This document shows, piece by piece, positions 35,335-47,296 of a stretch of DNA of 64,000 bases. Under the pieces are notes generated by a model. It worked only from the letters and a program-made list of their open reading frames with translations, was not told where the DNA came from and did not search any database. Both the position numbers and the translations under genes were made by a program. Source of the DNA: Lichenostomus cassidix (Eukaryota; Chordata; Aves; Passeriformes; Meliphagidae); the NCBI GenBank assembly GCA_008360975.2, contig CM039179.1, forward strand, positions 57,016,666 through 57,080,665. Direction: 5' to 3'. Positions within the stretch are counted from its first letter, which is position 1. Each line of letters starts with the position of its first letter.

Positions 35335-38277
35335 TTGGTCCCCTTGAAGGATATTAAATGTATGTATGATCCACATGCATTAGTAAAACATTTGGTGAAT
35401 GTCTTGTCTTTCTTGGTGAGAAATGTTTAATTTACATGATCTTGTTGTGTGATCTTTACTTATACAAAGAAAATTTTTGCTACACACATGATCTCATCTA
35501 TTTCCTCACCAATGAGAACTATTTCTGTTTGTAACCTTCTTATTCAAGAGGGAGAGCACTGTATCTCCCCAGATAGAAACATATTATCATTATTACTCAT
35601 ATATAGGTCAGATAATTAGTGCAAAAATTTTCAAAGGGCTTAGGGGTAGAATTTCCCAGTTAAAATTTCCACAACCTGTAAAACCATCTCCAAAACATAG
35701 AAGGCCACAGGTCAGAACACATTTCTGTAACACAATTAAAATTATGAGAAGATTTCTGTTGCCTAAATATAGATTTCTGGTGGCAAATATTTAGTCTATT
35801 ATTCTACCTGACCTCTAATTGGAGATATTGTTTTTCCTTTGAAGATCATGTCATACCTGCTATGGCTGTGCAATTAACCCAGACACCCTTAAGTATCCTG
35901 AATGGCACTATTTGTTTTATAATTCTTTAAGCAATAATGCATGTCCCAGCTCAGCACAGTCACTGAAACACAGGATTTAGTTCCTGAAGGATAGGTGGCT
36001 TGAGCCACTGGGGATGCTCTGAGGTATTTGAGATAAGGACTTTTGTCAGGTAGATACAATATTTGACTTGAAGGCTTATGTATCAATGACATTGATACAG
36101 ACGTAAGATATATTCAACCTATAGAAGAATTGTAAATTTAGTTAGAAATCACTTCATGGTTCCTCAGTACCACTTCGTCATGGCTCTGCCATAACCCTGT
36201 AAGAACAGAATGAGAATCAAGTTGTGATTCAACCTGTTTCACTTCTAATTTTCTCCCTTTCTATTGTGAAGGACTTATGCCATTGAAAAGCGCACTGCAC
36301 TTCATGCAGCATGATGTTCACTTGTTCATATCCCAATGAGACAATACTAAAAGAACCCTGCTCATTTCTTTACCCTTCAATTTCCATTTCTTCCTGCATC
36401 AACCAAGCAATTGAAAACAGTTATCCTTTGAATATTACAACCTTCCCCCTGCCCCCCTGCCCCACAAAGCTTGAATGCTCTTAACATCTACAGTTATATT
36501 TGAATTCCTGCTTTAATTAAGCTGTTTAGAGTCCTAGCACTGCATTAAAATTTCCGACACATAACAGCTAGTCTATGTGAAAATACATTGAATGAAACTC
36601 TTTGGAAACAGTAAAAGAAAAGCCTGAAAAAAAATCATATTTTCCACAAAGTAGAAGAAATTTTCTATAGGACTGCAAAACTACACAAACACAAATCCTT
36701 CAATCCACTTTTAACATTTAGTTATAGTCCTAGCAAATTTCATAAAGTGCTTTAGTTTGGAAGTTAGAAGTAATGCTTGTTCCCTAGTATTTTCACAGTT
36801 ACTGCAATCACAGGGATCAAACTGAATAAGAACCTGTAAAATTAATATTTTTGATCCATTTCTTCTTTCTTTCATAAGGCTGCTTTGCCTGCTCTGAGTA
36901 AATTGTTTGCTTTACTCTCAGTCAATCAGTTCTCACTTGTGATAAATTGATGTCTGGCTAACTATAAGGCTGTATGGTAAGTGACCCATCTATCACATTT
37001 TTAAGCTTAAATTTTACATAATTTAAAAATAGAAGTTGGAGCAGAATTCCTAAAATACATTGTACCAGGATTTCCTATCTGTCATTCTGCTTTTTCAGTA
37101 AGAATCTCTATTTTGAGGAAAACAAGTTAAATCTCTATATATCTCATTTGTAAACAGATAGTATTTGCACTCAAACAATGAAATGCAGATTGCCAGAAGC
37201 AGGCATCAGGATGTTATTGAAAAATTCCCAGCAGAGTTGAAGTTTTGCTCAGAGGCTTGCTCCTCAAAGCAGTCTCTGCAATTCCAGAAAAAGATCTGCT
37301 TGTGGCAAGATAAATAAAATTAAATTATTTCTGAAGTCCTATTTAAAATATAAGCAAAATGGGGGAAAAAAATAAGAAAAGAAAAAGTCAGACAAGCAAA
37401 ACAAATACGACATAAGGAATTGTCAAGAAATTTCACTACTGGCTCTTTAAGTAAAAATTTACAATTTACAAAATTATATAATGTAGAACAAACTGAAGGA
37501 CATCACTGTTTTCTAACTCTGATTCAACTTCTGTCAAATAATTTGAAATAGTTGCTAACTATATTCTTTCAGCATAGAGGATAATGATAAAAGGTGAATA
37601 CCAAGAAATATACTTGAACATCATAATACAGTCAATTATGTTAAAAAATGCCAGGTCAGATCCTGTGGTTCTTTTAATTTTTTTCAGCAGTTGATTATAT
37701 GAAAAGATGAAAGAAAAAACCCCCTCAAAACTAGAGTAAAGCTGAGACTGAAGCAATTTCTGCTGTTACCCTTTATGATAAAAGTAATTCTTAAAATTAT
37801 ATATAAAGTTCTGCTCAGGATCTGTTACTGACTTTTCTTGAGAAAGTTTGGCTTTTTTTGGATGTATTTTATTTTAAGTTTTAACTCACATTCAGATCAG
37901 ACCCTTAGGAAAGAGAATAGTAAACCTGTCAGTGATGAATACCTTTCTATGGATGAGGAACAGTTTTCAAGAAATACCTAGCAGCCAACTGGATTTTAGA
38001 AAAGTGGAACTTCAAATCCCTAGAACACCAGCCAGATCTAAGATCCTTAACTTGTGTAGGGTTATCAATTCTCTTACAAAATATGCACTGTCCTGATTTA
38101 TGGTCTCAAATCCTGTATCTCAAATGAAATGTTCATAGAAAAAGACAGTCATTTGACTTGGGAGCTACTTTTAAAGAACAGCAAATACAACTGCCGGGCC
38201 ATGAGCAGGGGCAACTTCAACTAGATCAATTTGCAACTTGTCCCATATTTTCTCTTCTTTAGCATTTGTTTGGTTAA
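35335..38277. other. unassigned AT-rich DNA
   Basis: No exon, RNA gene or repeat recognised. Frames are at most 67 codons. Confidence 0.45.
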
Positions 38278-38340
38278 ATCATAGAACTGTGCAATGACAG
38301 AGTTGCTGAGGTTGGAAGTGGTCTTTGGAGGGCACTGGCA
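38278..38340 (-). mobile_element. possible CR1 3'-end scrap, antisense
   Basis: The order 'aatcatagaa ... gaggttggaagtggtctttgg' resembles the reverse complement of a CR1 3' terminus. Only about 60 bp match and no ORF2 follows, so this is either an extremely truncated insertion or chance similarity. Confidence 0.45.
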
Positions 38341-39684
38341 GAAGTTTGGTGCAAGGTTGCATTTCCAGTTAGGAGAGAGATATTCCCATTGTTCCATGTC
38401 TATATATCTAATCTATAGGAAAAACTGATTAGATGGTTTGCTTTAAATATCATCCTCCTAAGTACATAAATTTTCGAGGCTACACAGATGCATTTCCCTG
38501 CATGTAGAATTTATGACTGCCTTTCGCAGATAGAAAAGACTTTGTAGCAGACAGGAAAAGGAGGTCTTTTAGTGCTCTCAGGAAGAACCCAAGCTCTGCT
38601 ATCTCATCAGTTTTAGGTATCCAACTGTGATAACCTATACTACAAGCTATAGGGCTTTCTGCTTGGGACTTGCTTATTGACTACCTGAAGATGATTCCAT
38701 TTTGCTAAAATAATTATTCAATCAGCAGGAGGAAATGGACAAACATGGATCTGCAGCATGGCAGACATTATTGCACAAGCAAAATTTAGTTCTATTAAAT
38801 TCACAGATATTTTAGACTAAGAAATAGTGGACAGCAGGAATGAAATCTAATCTCTTCCTTCAGAAAGTATGATACAAATTAATGCCAAAAATTTCAATTG
38901 GTTATGACAGATGTTCAATCTTTGAAACAAGGGAGCCTCTGTTTTTAGACTTGATAATTTCAGTCAGAATATAGTACACCAGTATTTTGTTCATTTGTAT
39001 GATTTTTCACATACAAATGTCTCCGTAAATTTTTGGATTGAACCAACACACACACCTCCATGGAAATTTTATACTCTTACATTATTTTTCTCCTACCTAC
39101 CTATCAATTCATTTAATTTTAAAATATTACCTGCCACTTCAGACAAAGAAAGTTTTTGGGACAATAATTTTCATGATAACAGCTAGCACTATTGTATTCT
39201 GAGTCTCAGACTATAAATATGACATTTCAAGAGCTAGGAGAAGCTGGGAGTGTAACACTTTTAAAATTCTCATTTTCATAGATCTCTTGAACACCTCAGA
39301 TTTAGATCATAAAGCAATTAAAAGAAATGTGAGTCACTGTAGTAGTCTGATTAAATTATTTCATTACCTAAAAATATAAATTTGTTATTAAAGTCCCATA
39401 ATTGAATGAATTTTAGACCCAGTGAATTCTCCCTAATGATATCTCTTATTACTTTACTTGTTTCATTGTTGTCCTAATTAATAAAAAAGCAAGAGAATCT
39501 TATTTAACTGCATTTTTGAGGAGTACTACATAGCTAGCAAGAACAGGTTGTTATCTAACTTTCTTGATGGATTCATGGCAACAACAACGAAACAATCTTA
39601 AGAGCAGATTCCTCTTGAAAGTAGTCCCTGTGATTTTGACCCTAAAAGACTTTCCACAGTGTTGGAAACTATCATTACATACCA
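38341..39684. other. unassigned AT-rich DNA
   Basis: No feature recognised. Confidence 0.4.
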
Positions 39685-39826
39685 TTTTTTTTTTTTTTTT
39701 TCAGCTTGTGATTCTATAGTAAGCTCAAAGAGCAGCTGAGTCTGGTGGTGCTGGATTCTGTTATTTGAAGCTGAATATTTCAGATGCTGTAAATTGATCT
39801 TCCATGCTTTTTTTTTTTTTTTTTTC
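39685..39826 (-). repeat. two long T runs 123 bp apart
   Basis: Runs of 17 T (39685-39701) and 19 T (39808-39826) bracket about 106 bp of non-repetitive sequence. Read on the minus strand they are A tails, which raises the possibility of tandem retrocopy or SINE-like 3' ends. No source sequence is recognised. The runs produce the poly-Lys blocks of the minus frame 39598-39888. Confidence 0.8.
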
Positions 39827-41544
39827 TCATATGGAAATGCTTCAGTGACTTTCTTTTCTTCTTGAATTTCAGGCTGATACACATACATAGCACATTTTCT
39901 TATATTCCTTCAATATATAGTGTCTCTCACATAGCACTAACAGCAAGGAACTTCACAAAGTTATCTGTGGTCTTTGGAAGTATTTTCCTTTTGTTCAGTT
40001 CCACAAAAGACATAAAGGAACATTGAAGGGGTTCTTTTCATGATTTTGTGAAAAAAAAAAATATGCTCATTAAAGCAAATTCTTCCCAAAATACAAAATC
40101 ATAATTTTTAATATTTTTTTCTAAAAGACTAAATACATATATATATATACACACACATGCACATGTTTAATACGACTGTGGGCTTTGAGAAATTTGTTGG
40201 CAACCTTGATTTATAATACACAATGTCCTCATCAGAGATTATGAAGAATTATTAGGGATTAAGGCTCTTGTAGATCCATGACAAACCAGTAATGACAATT
40301 AATTTTGTATTGTTTTAACCATAGTGTGGCTTTCAGTTCACCAGTTTCTTCTTGCATAAAGGCTCATTGTTCCCATACGTTCATCTGTCAGGTCCTCTTT
40401 AAGCTCCAAATTTAATATACTTTAAAAAAACAAACAAAACAACCACAACGAACAAGATGGCACTAAATACTGCTCTTCCTGACTGTGCAGTGAGGGCAAG
40501 TGATGCAAATGGTGCACTGTGGCACTTACGTATTTAGAAGAAATAACGCTTCTCTAATTTTTTATAATTTTTGCTAAGCAAAAATTGGTAGAGAGGATAA
40601 GGATAAACAGATTTAAGACAGAAAGAAAATACATGGTATTTTCCTTCAGGTTTCAAGTTGGAAAAAAAAGTCCTTTCTCTTCATTTGGACTAATATTTGC
40701 CATTTGTATATGAATATATAACTCACAAAGTCCAAAAGGAAACTTGCTATAAAATTTCTCTGAAAGAGTAACTAATGTTTGGCATTTTCTAGGTAACTTT
40801 TTCTGTTGTGTCAGACTACTTAGGGCGAATGTAATTACCAAGGTATGTTACTACTCTTGCATTTCAAAACAAAATTTTCTCTGCTGCCTAAAAGAAAATG
40901 GTGTCTTTAACCTTTGCACATATAAAATATCGAATTTTTTGAGAGTCAAGTATTTATTTTTCTTTTTATGCTAAAATCTCATTTATGAAGCTGAAGGATC
41001 CAGATTATGCTGTCACCTCTATCTTTTTCTACCAATTTAATACCCTTTTCCTTTGCAAAGCCTATAATAAATGAATTATTACAGCAAAGTTTGTGCTGAA
41101 ATGTTCACTAGGCTTTACAGCTGAATTCTCCACATATTTGTTTTATGGAATTGGCTTTTTTGTCTACTTTGTCTCTCTAGGGAGCTTATAATTTTCTGGT
41201 TTTTTTCTAAAACTTTATTCCGAAATGTCTGTTTATGAAGTAAAAGTCAAAACCTCTCCCCTGCAAGAAACCAAAAAAACCACAGAAACATGCAGTTTGC
41301 AGAGCACAAAGAAATAGTTAAATAAAATAAATAAGCAGAAAGAAAAATTTGATAATAGTTTAAAATGCAATTTCCTTTTGTATAAATCCTCACAGAGGGA
41401 CATAATGAAAAGTTTTAGATATATTTTCTATTTCAAAAGAAGCTGAAGATCAGATTTTACTATAATTAAACTTAGTTTTCAAAATTAACTTCTTACCAAC
41501 ATAATTGTAAAAATTTTTTTAAGTACTTCAGTGGCTAAGTTTCA
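39827..41544. other. unassigned AT-rich DNA
   Basis: Contains a short TA/CA run at about 40135-40157 and a 9-bp-arm hairpin (AATTTTTGC-TAA-GCAAAAATT, 40566-40586). No gene is seen. Confidence 0.45.
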
Positions 41545-42408
41545 TGGTTGACACACCTGAAGGGCAGGATGCCATCCAGAGAGACCAGGACAAGCTCAAG
41601 AATTGGCCCATGGAAATCTGATGAAGTTTAACAATGCCAAGTGCAAGGTGCTGTAACTGGGTTGGGGCAGCCTGGTACTAGCACAGGCTGGGGATAAACA
41701 GATGGAGAGCAGCCCTGCTGAGAAGGACTTGGGGGTGCTGCTGGTTGAGAGGCTGGACATGACCCAGCAATGTGCACTCACAGCCCAGAAAGCCAAATGT
41801 GTCCTGGGCTGCAGCAAAAGCAGCATGGGCAGCAGGGCAAGGGAGGGGATTCTGCCCTTCTGCTCTGCTCTGGTGAGACCCCAGCTGGAACACTGCATCC
41901 AGCTCTGGGACCCTCAGAACAGGAAGGAAATTGACCTATTGGAGCAAGTCCAGAGGAGGACCACGAAGATGATCAGAGGGTTGGAGCACCTCTCCCGTGA
42001 GGAAAGGCTGAGAGAATTTGGTTTGTTCAGCCTGGAAAAGAGAAGTCTTCTGTGTGATCTGATTGTGGCCTTCCAGTACCTGAAGGGAGCTTATGAGAAA
42101 GATGGGGAGAGACTTTTTACAACAGCATGTAGTGACAGGAAAAGGAGGAATGGCTTCAAACTGAGAGAGTAGTTTTGACTAGATATTAGGAAGAAATTCT
42201 ATACTCTGAGGGGGATAAATCATCAGAACAGGTTGTCCAGGGAAGTTGTGGTTGCCCTGTCTCTGGCAGCATTCAAGGCTGGGGTAGATGGATCTCTGAG
42301 CAACCTGGTCTAGTGAAAGGCATCCCTCTCCATGGCAGGGGGAGTTGGAAATAAATTATTTTTAGGGTGCCTTCCATATCAAACAATTCTGTAATTCTGT
42401 GATTCTAA
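41545..42408 (+). mobile_element. CR1 LINE, sense, best-preserved copy
   Basis: A 5'-truncated CR1 of about 0.86 kb. It begins just after the RT FADD box (gttgacacacctgaagggc) and includes the ORF2 C-terminal region, open for 157 codons from 41702. The 3' UTR follows (agaacaggttgtccagggaag, then cctggtctagtgaaaggc), ending in ttctgtaattctgtgattct at about 42389-42408. The protein text is very close to that of the antisense copy at 1.4-2.1 kb, so both likely derive from one subfamily. The endonuclease and most of the RT are missing, so it is non-autonomous and immobile. Confidence 0.95.
41702..42172 (+). pseudogene. CR1 ORF2 C-terminal fragment, open frame
   Basis: The longest open frame in the window: 156 residues plus stop. 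It covers the end of CR1 ORF2, including the motif around DLGVLLVERLDMTQQCAL at residues 10-27, the CSKSSMGSRAREGILPF stretch, and the QRRTTKMIRG segment, with the natural ORF2 stop region at 42170. It lacks the endonuclease and the RT catalytic box, and it has no upstream promoter. The ATG chosen is merely the first in frame. Frame integrity suggests relatively recent insertion. Confidence 0.88.
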
Positions 42409-45400
42409 ATTTCCTTGTTAGATACAAATTCTGTAATGAAAACTGTGATATGACCTTAAGGGAGTAACACTGTAAATAATTAATATCCAGTATTGAAATT
42501 TTTCTTGCATTATAAAACAAACATAAAGAAAAAAACACACCAAAATTAAAAAGAAACCAAAACCACCTAAACTTAGGGGGAAAAAAAAGTATAAACACTG
42601 CTACCATGTTTGTTTAAGCTTTTATCTGGAGTGTTTAAATCATGTACCGAAATAGCCTATCTATACATTTTGTGGCTTTTTTTGTAATAAAAGAGCAGTC
42701 CCTTTGTATCCAAGCATAAACCTACTCAAGCTCTGAAGTTTTTCCTGCACTATAGTTGAATAGATGTGCAGATGCACAAATCTCTCTTTTGGCAAAAATA
42801 TATAAGGGGTGGGGAGAGGTGGAAGAGCGAGGTAGAGAGAAATTATTCTACTACTTTGAATATCACATTATAAATGTACTGCATTTTAAAAAGACTGCAG
42901 GGTAAACGCAAATTCTCTAGTCTCACTTTATAAGAAGCTTGCTTGATTTTTATTGGATCTATTTTCTTGCTATGAAAATTACCAAAATTGAATCTTCAAT
43001 TTAATTTATATAGTCAATTAAATTCTGATATTTTGTATGAATCTTCAAAATACCTGTAAGATATCAGATGAGAGCTGTACATTCAGAAAGGCTACTATAT
43101 CTCCCCCTCCACAGTCAATTGTGTTCAATAACTAGAAATATTTGTTTAAACTTCCTTCTCATTAAAGTTGATCTCTTCCCATGTTTAATCTGTAGCATCA
43201 TGAATACTGCAGTATCACATTTTATTTACTATAATATAAATGTTGAATACTGTTTGAATCAATAATCTTGCTATAGAGAGTGATATAAGTACTAAAATTA
43301 TTTCACTTAATGAATTCTCATTGGGGTCTATTGAGCTCCACTTCACATAGTATAGAAAATAATTCACCAGTATAAACCTTTATAAAGTTGCCACCTATTT
43401 CTTTTCCCCAGGAAAATCTGTAGTAACTTTTACTTATTTTTCCAACATAATTGCAAGCCTGTATATTAAAGTGTGGTAGGTGGCACATGTAGCCATCCCT
43501 CAGACATCAGTGGAAGACACAACAGAAACTGATGATGACAACTTTATGGAAGTATGTTATGATTCCTGGCAATGATAAAAAGGTTTAGGTTTGGGGCAGT
43601 GTAAGACAGCTGCAAGTGCTGAAAACTGTCCCTCAGTTCTTTACTTGTTTTGGTCACTTATTTGCTCTGTGACCTTAAGCTGTTTTGTTTCACTCGGTTT
43701 ATTTTGGTGTATCTAGTTTCTTTCATCTTTAGGGCAGAGATCGCTTTAGAAAGCAAGTCACTGTCTTCAGCTCTATTCATACCAGAAGGGCTCTGGAGCC
43801 ACTTAAAGGTACTTTAGCACTTTATTTGCTATACAGGGTTGCTATGATAGAATCATCTGTACATAACACTGAACTTACCATTTAATTGAAAACAAAAAAT
43901 GGCAGAGAATGGGGAAAGCTTTTTGCATGTTCCATGGCTAGCTAAAATTGAGGATGTGACCACTATGATCTAGTTTTCATTCCACAGTAAATACTTTCAA
44001 GCAATGATTTCTACATTATGGAAGGGTATAAAATAAAATCTTAAATATACTGAGACTGCAATCCAGAAAACCAATTAATTTGATTAATAGTCACGAAAAG
44101 ATTCAAACATTCAAATATACATGTACAATTCAGAGCTGAGGTGAATTGGTGTCTCATAAGTACAGGTGGTTTTTAGACCAAAAACCATGAATATGGTAGA
44201 AAAGTAAAGCTACTGCTTGTAAAGAAACAGTTTTTCTGAGAACTATCTCCTTGAAATCAGCTATGTAGAAGACCTACAGAACAGAAATGGCAAACCAAAC
44301 CAAAACTGCTTTCACTTGCATTTCTTGGCTTTCTGAAAGAGAAAATTAGTATTACGTATGAGTAAGAACTAATTAAATTAAGCAACTGTGACATTTGTGA
44401 TAATGATACCAATTAACCAAAAGCAAAAGGATATGTTCAGTGAAATACAGAGCTAACATCTGAAATATCATTAATATGAGGCTTTATAATGTTGTCTTTC
44501 ATTTAGAGCTGTGGTGTTTATGCAGAAGTGAGCATTTCAAGTGTAAATTTAGCACAGGACAGGAGGAAGCTTATTGAGAACTGTTCCTATTAATAGGAGA
44601 AGTCTGATCTGAGTATGTCTGACATTCGTCACCACTGCTGAGGTCTACCTTCACATACCTTCATCTACTCTTTCAACAGTAGGAGGTCCTGGCTGAGTAC
44701 AAGTTTGTACACACACAGACACAGAGTAGAATCTCAGATGCTGCCTATTGCCAAGTAAACAAAACAAACAAACATTTATAGCAATTCACTATCAAATCAC
44801 ACATTCCCATCACTGAACAGTTAATGAGAATCTATACTGAAATCACAACATATTGTGGAATATGAATGAACTGCAAACCACTTCCCAGAGTAGTGTGGAC
44901 CATTAGTAATTTGCAGACCAATTAGACTATAATAATCCAGTGGGAACTGCCTTAGTTTGCATTATGTGAAGGCAAAACAAAAATAAACTCTGCAGACCTA
45001 TTTTCCCAAATGGCAAAGGGTAAAAAACAAGGTAGAAATAAAATAAGTAGACTCATAAATTGTTTATAAACAATGAAGGTTTAGAATATATTTTTCAGTA
45101 TTTAAGTTGCTCTATTAAAAACTTTTTCATCATTTAAATTTCAAGTCAGGTTGAAATTGCAGAAGATGAATATTTATTCAAAGATTCATATGTGAGTATC
45201 TAGGCAGCCCTGAGTATGTAGGCACCTGTTTGAGTAACTGGTATAAAATTTTAATCATAGAGTAATTTCTCATGTATTTATTGTGGTAAATAATTGGTTT
45301 GCTAGATGTGTTTGAGATGTGAGAGAAGATAAAACTGGATGTTTTTATTATTTTTGTTAAATTTAATTACTGAAGATCTCTTTTTTATGGTTTTAGTAAC

Positions 45401-45840
45401 AAAAGCTAAATATATCTATAAATTTTAGGTGGTTTATAGACAGTTGAAATCTATGATCAAACCCAGATATTTAACTTTTCTTTTGTTTGTGGTTTGGTTT
45501 TAGATATGAATATCTGAGAGAGCAAAAGTTCCTATTTGAAGTCACAGTGATATACTGTATTGTACAAATAACAAACATGCTAAAGAAAACACTATACAGA
45601 ACCATTCAGTTACATGGGGTTTTTTAGAGAAATATCTGAAGATTTCTAAATAAAATGTGAATATTTACATAAATGTGAATATAAAATATGAATATGTGAA
45701 AATACTTATATAAAACACTTACGGTGGTCATGCTAATGAAGACTGATATTTTACCATGTGATAGCCAAGAACAGAATTAGGATCTGATTGGGATTTGACA
45801 TGTGAAACTACAGTACTCTGGCACACAGTAAAGCACAGCT
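42409..45840. other. unassigned AT-rich DNA
   Basis: No exon, RNA gene or transposon recognised between the CR1 and the solo LTR. The longest frame is 65 codons (43068-43265). Confidence 0.45.
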
Positions 45841-45846
45841 CCTTTA
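45841..45846 (+). repeat. left target-site duplication of solo LTR A
   Basis: CCTTTA directly abuts the LTR and is repeated exactly at 46362-46367. A perfect 6-bp duplication fixes both LTR boundaries and fits an ERVK/ERV2-class integrase. Confidence 0.9.
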
Positions 45847-46047
45847 TGTTGTATCACGGTCCGGGAGAGTGGCACAGGCTGGCTGCCCCCCGGACCGGGT
45901 CTCTGGTTCTTGTAAATCCCACCGGATCCGGGGCGGGCGGCCCCCGAGGTTCTGCGGCATGGCGGCAGTCTTCTAACAGCGTCAATTCAGCAGGAATGTC
46001 GTGATACTAGGAAAGAACTGGACTGCATCTCTGTTCTGCTAGAGAGG

Positions 46048-46053
46048 TTTATT
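46048..46053 (-). promoter_or_regulatory. LTR A polyadenylation signal
   Basis: TTTATT on the plus strand is AATAAA in the sense of the LTR. It lies about 115 bp downstream of the TATA-like TTAAAAG, consistent with a retroviral R-region layout. Confidence 0.75.
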
Positions 46054-46056
46054 TTA

Positions 46057-46082
46057 GGGTAACGGGGAAAAGGGGTGCAGGG
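46057..46082 (+). other. G-quadruplex motif, antisense to LTR A
   Basis: Four G runs (GGG, GGGG, GGGG, GGG) are separated by loops of four bases each on the plus strand, which is the non-sense strand of the LTR. The motif sits directly 5' of the LTR polyadenylation signal. Confidence 0.75.
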
Positions 46083-46361
46083 AAGGAGAAGGGGGAAGGG
46101 AGCCAAGGCAGGGAGGAGATGCTAGCAGCCCAGAGATGCAAAGACCTCTCCCAGATCCAGGCTCTGCCTTTTAAGGGGAAGGAGAGGGGGCAGGGGCTGG
46201 CTCTCTCTGAGCCAGTCCCAGGAGGACAAAGGGAAGATTGGCAGCAGGGTTACACACCAATAGGTTTTGAGGTACAGCAGAGCATATTTCAAAATGAACC
46301 AATGGTATACAAAGCAGAGGAACAAAGGAGCACATGGAATCCTAAAACCCACGTTGCTACA

Positions 46362-46367
46362 CCTTTA
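46362..46367 (+). repeat. right target-site duplication of solo LTR A
   Basis: CCTTTA, identical to 45841-45846. Confidence 0.9.
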
Positions 46368-47145
46368 GGTTTTAAACAACATTGCCAGTTGCTGCAGTCA
46401 GTTGCACTTTGAATTATAGCAATCCAATCACGTTTCTGAGACTGAAATTACTTTGAATAGTTTTGTTCAGAGCATATACTTATTTTATTAAGGCATTGTG
46501 GTTTTTCCCAATAAAGAAAAGGTGGATATCTAGTTTATTAGTTATACTGAAGCACTAGACAAATGAAAGCTGCTATCAAATTTGCATACAAAAAATGTTA
46601 CATCCCTTTTAAAAATGTATTTTCTTAAGATGTCTCTATTTATATTTTTTATATATAAATTTGACACAAAGCTCCAAGATAGTTCTCAGTTTGGAGATTT
46701 TTTCTATTTTCCATTATATTTTTACTTCAATTATACTAAAGGGTGATAATATAGTTAAGAGTTTCAATAAGATGATCCCTGGAGTGAACATAAGAATACG
46801 TATAATTGAGTACAAGAAAAAAAACAGAGTTTTAGCTTGTGACATTAAATTGGATGTTAACAAACATCTAGGCTGCAGTGTTCCATGCAAAAGAATATTT
46901 ATTTTTTAAATCATCACAACAATATGAATAAGCAACCATTAATGAAAATGTATCTTTCACGAAAATAAAGGAAACATAAACAATTGAATGTGTATCATAA
47001 TTTCAATTTGTGGCTCAGACCTTGTGGTACTGTCTATCAAAATGCTCCTTTGGTCTCTGTGGAAATTAGCATAACTTCATTTAGGCTGATGTTGAGGTTG
47101 GTATTTTTATGCAAAATCTAAGGACTGTTACAAGACACAGGGTAA
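46368..47145. other. unassigned AT-rich DNA
   Basis: No feature recognised. The 82-codon frame at 46661-46909 has no domain. Confidence 0.45.
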
Positions 47146-47194
47146 AAAAGAGAAAGAAAAGAAAGAAACAGAGAGAAAGAGAGAAAGAAAGAAA

Positions 47195-47270
<76 letters not shown>

Positions 47271-47296
47271 AAAGAAAGAAAGAAAAGAAAGAAAAA
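47146..47296 (+). repeat. (GAAA)n purine microsatellite, about 150 bp
   Basis: An almost uninterrupted AAAG array on the plus strand with a few GAGA and AAAAG variants at the edges. Long purine-pyrimidine mirror tracts of this kind can adopt triplex (H-DNA) structure. The Lys/Glu/Arg frame (47109-47306) and the Phe/Leu/Ser frames on the other strand are artefacts of it. Confidence 0.98.

Larger units (their letters stand above)
45847..46361 (-). mobile_element. solo LTR A (ERVK/ERV2-like), antisense, CpG-rich
   Basis: A 515-bp LTR on the minus strand: it starts TGTAGCAACG (complement of 46352-46361) and ends in ACAACA (complement of 45847-45852), flanked by a perfect 6-bp duplication. In sense order it has a U3 with an ACCTATTGGTG motif, a TATA-like TTAAAAG (46168-46174) and AATAAA (46048-46053). 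A GC-rich downstream part of about 160 bp holds around a dozen CpGs, including the palindrome CCGGATCCGG. The same family occurs in sense at 60308-60818. No internal retroviral region is present, so one LTR was left by recombination. The frames at 46119-46412 and 46122-46352 are incidental. Confidence 0.9.

Noticed and set aside
35070..35357. 95-codon frame with Ile-Tyr-Leu-Ser repeats
   Set aside because: Translation of the TATC array.
39598..39888. 96-codon minus frame with two poly-Lys blocks
   Set aside because: It reads through two T runs and has no domain between them.
41596..41898. 100-codon minus-strand frame
   Set aside because: Antisense shadow of the sense CR1. It resembles the plus-strand shadow at 1872-2153 only because both mirror the same ORF2 region.
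46119..46412. 97-codon frame and its antisense partner
   Set aside because: Inside solo LTR A, non-coding.
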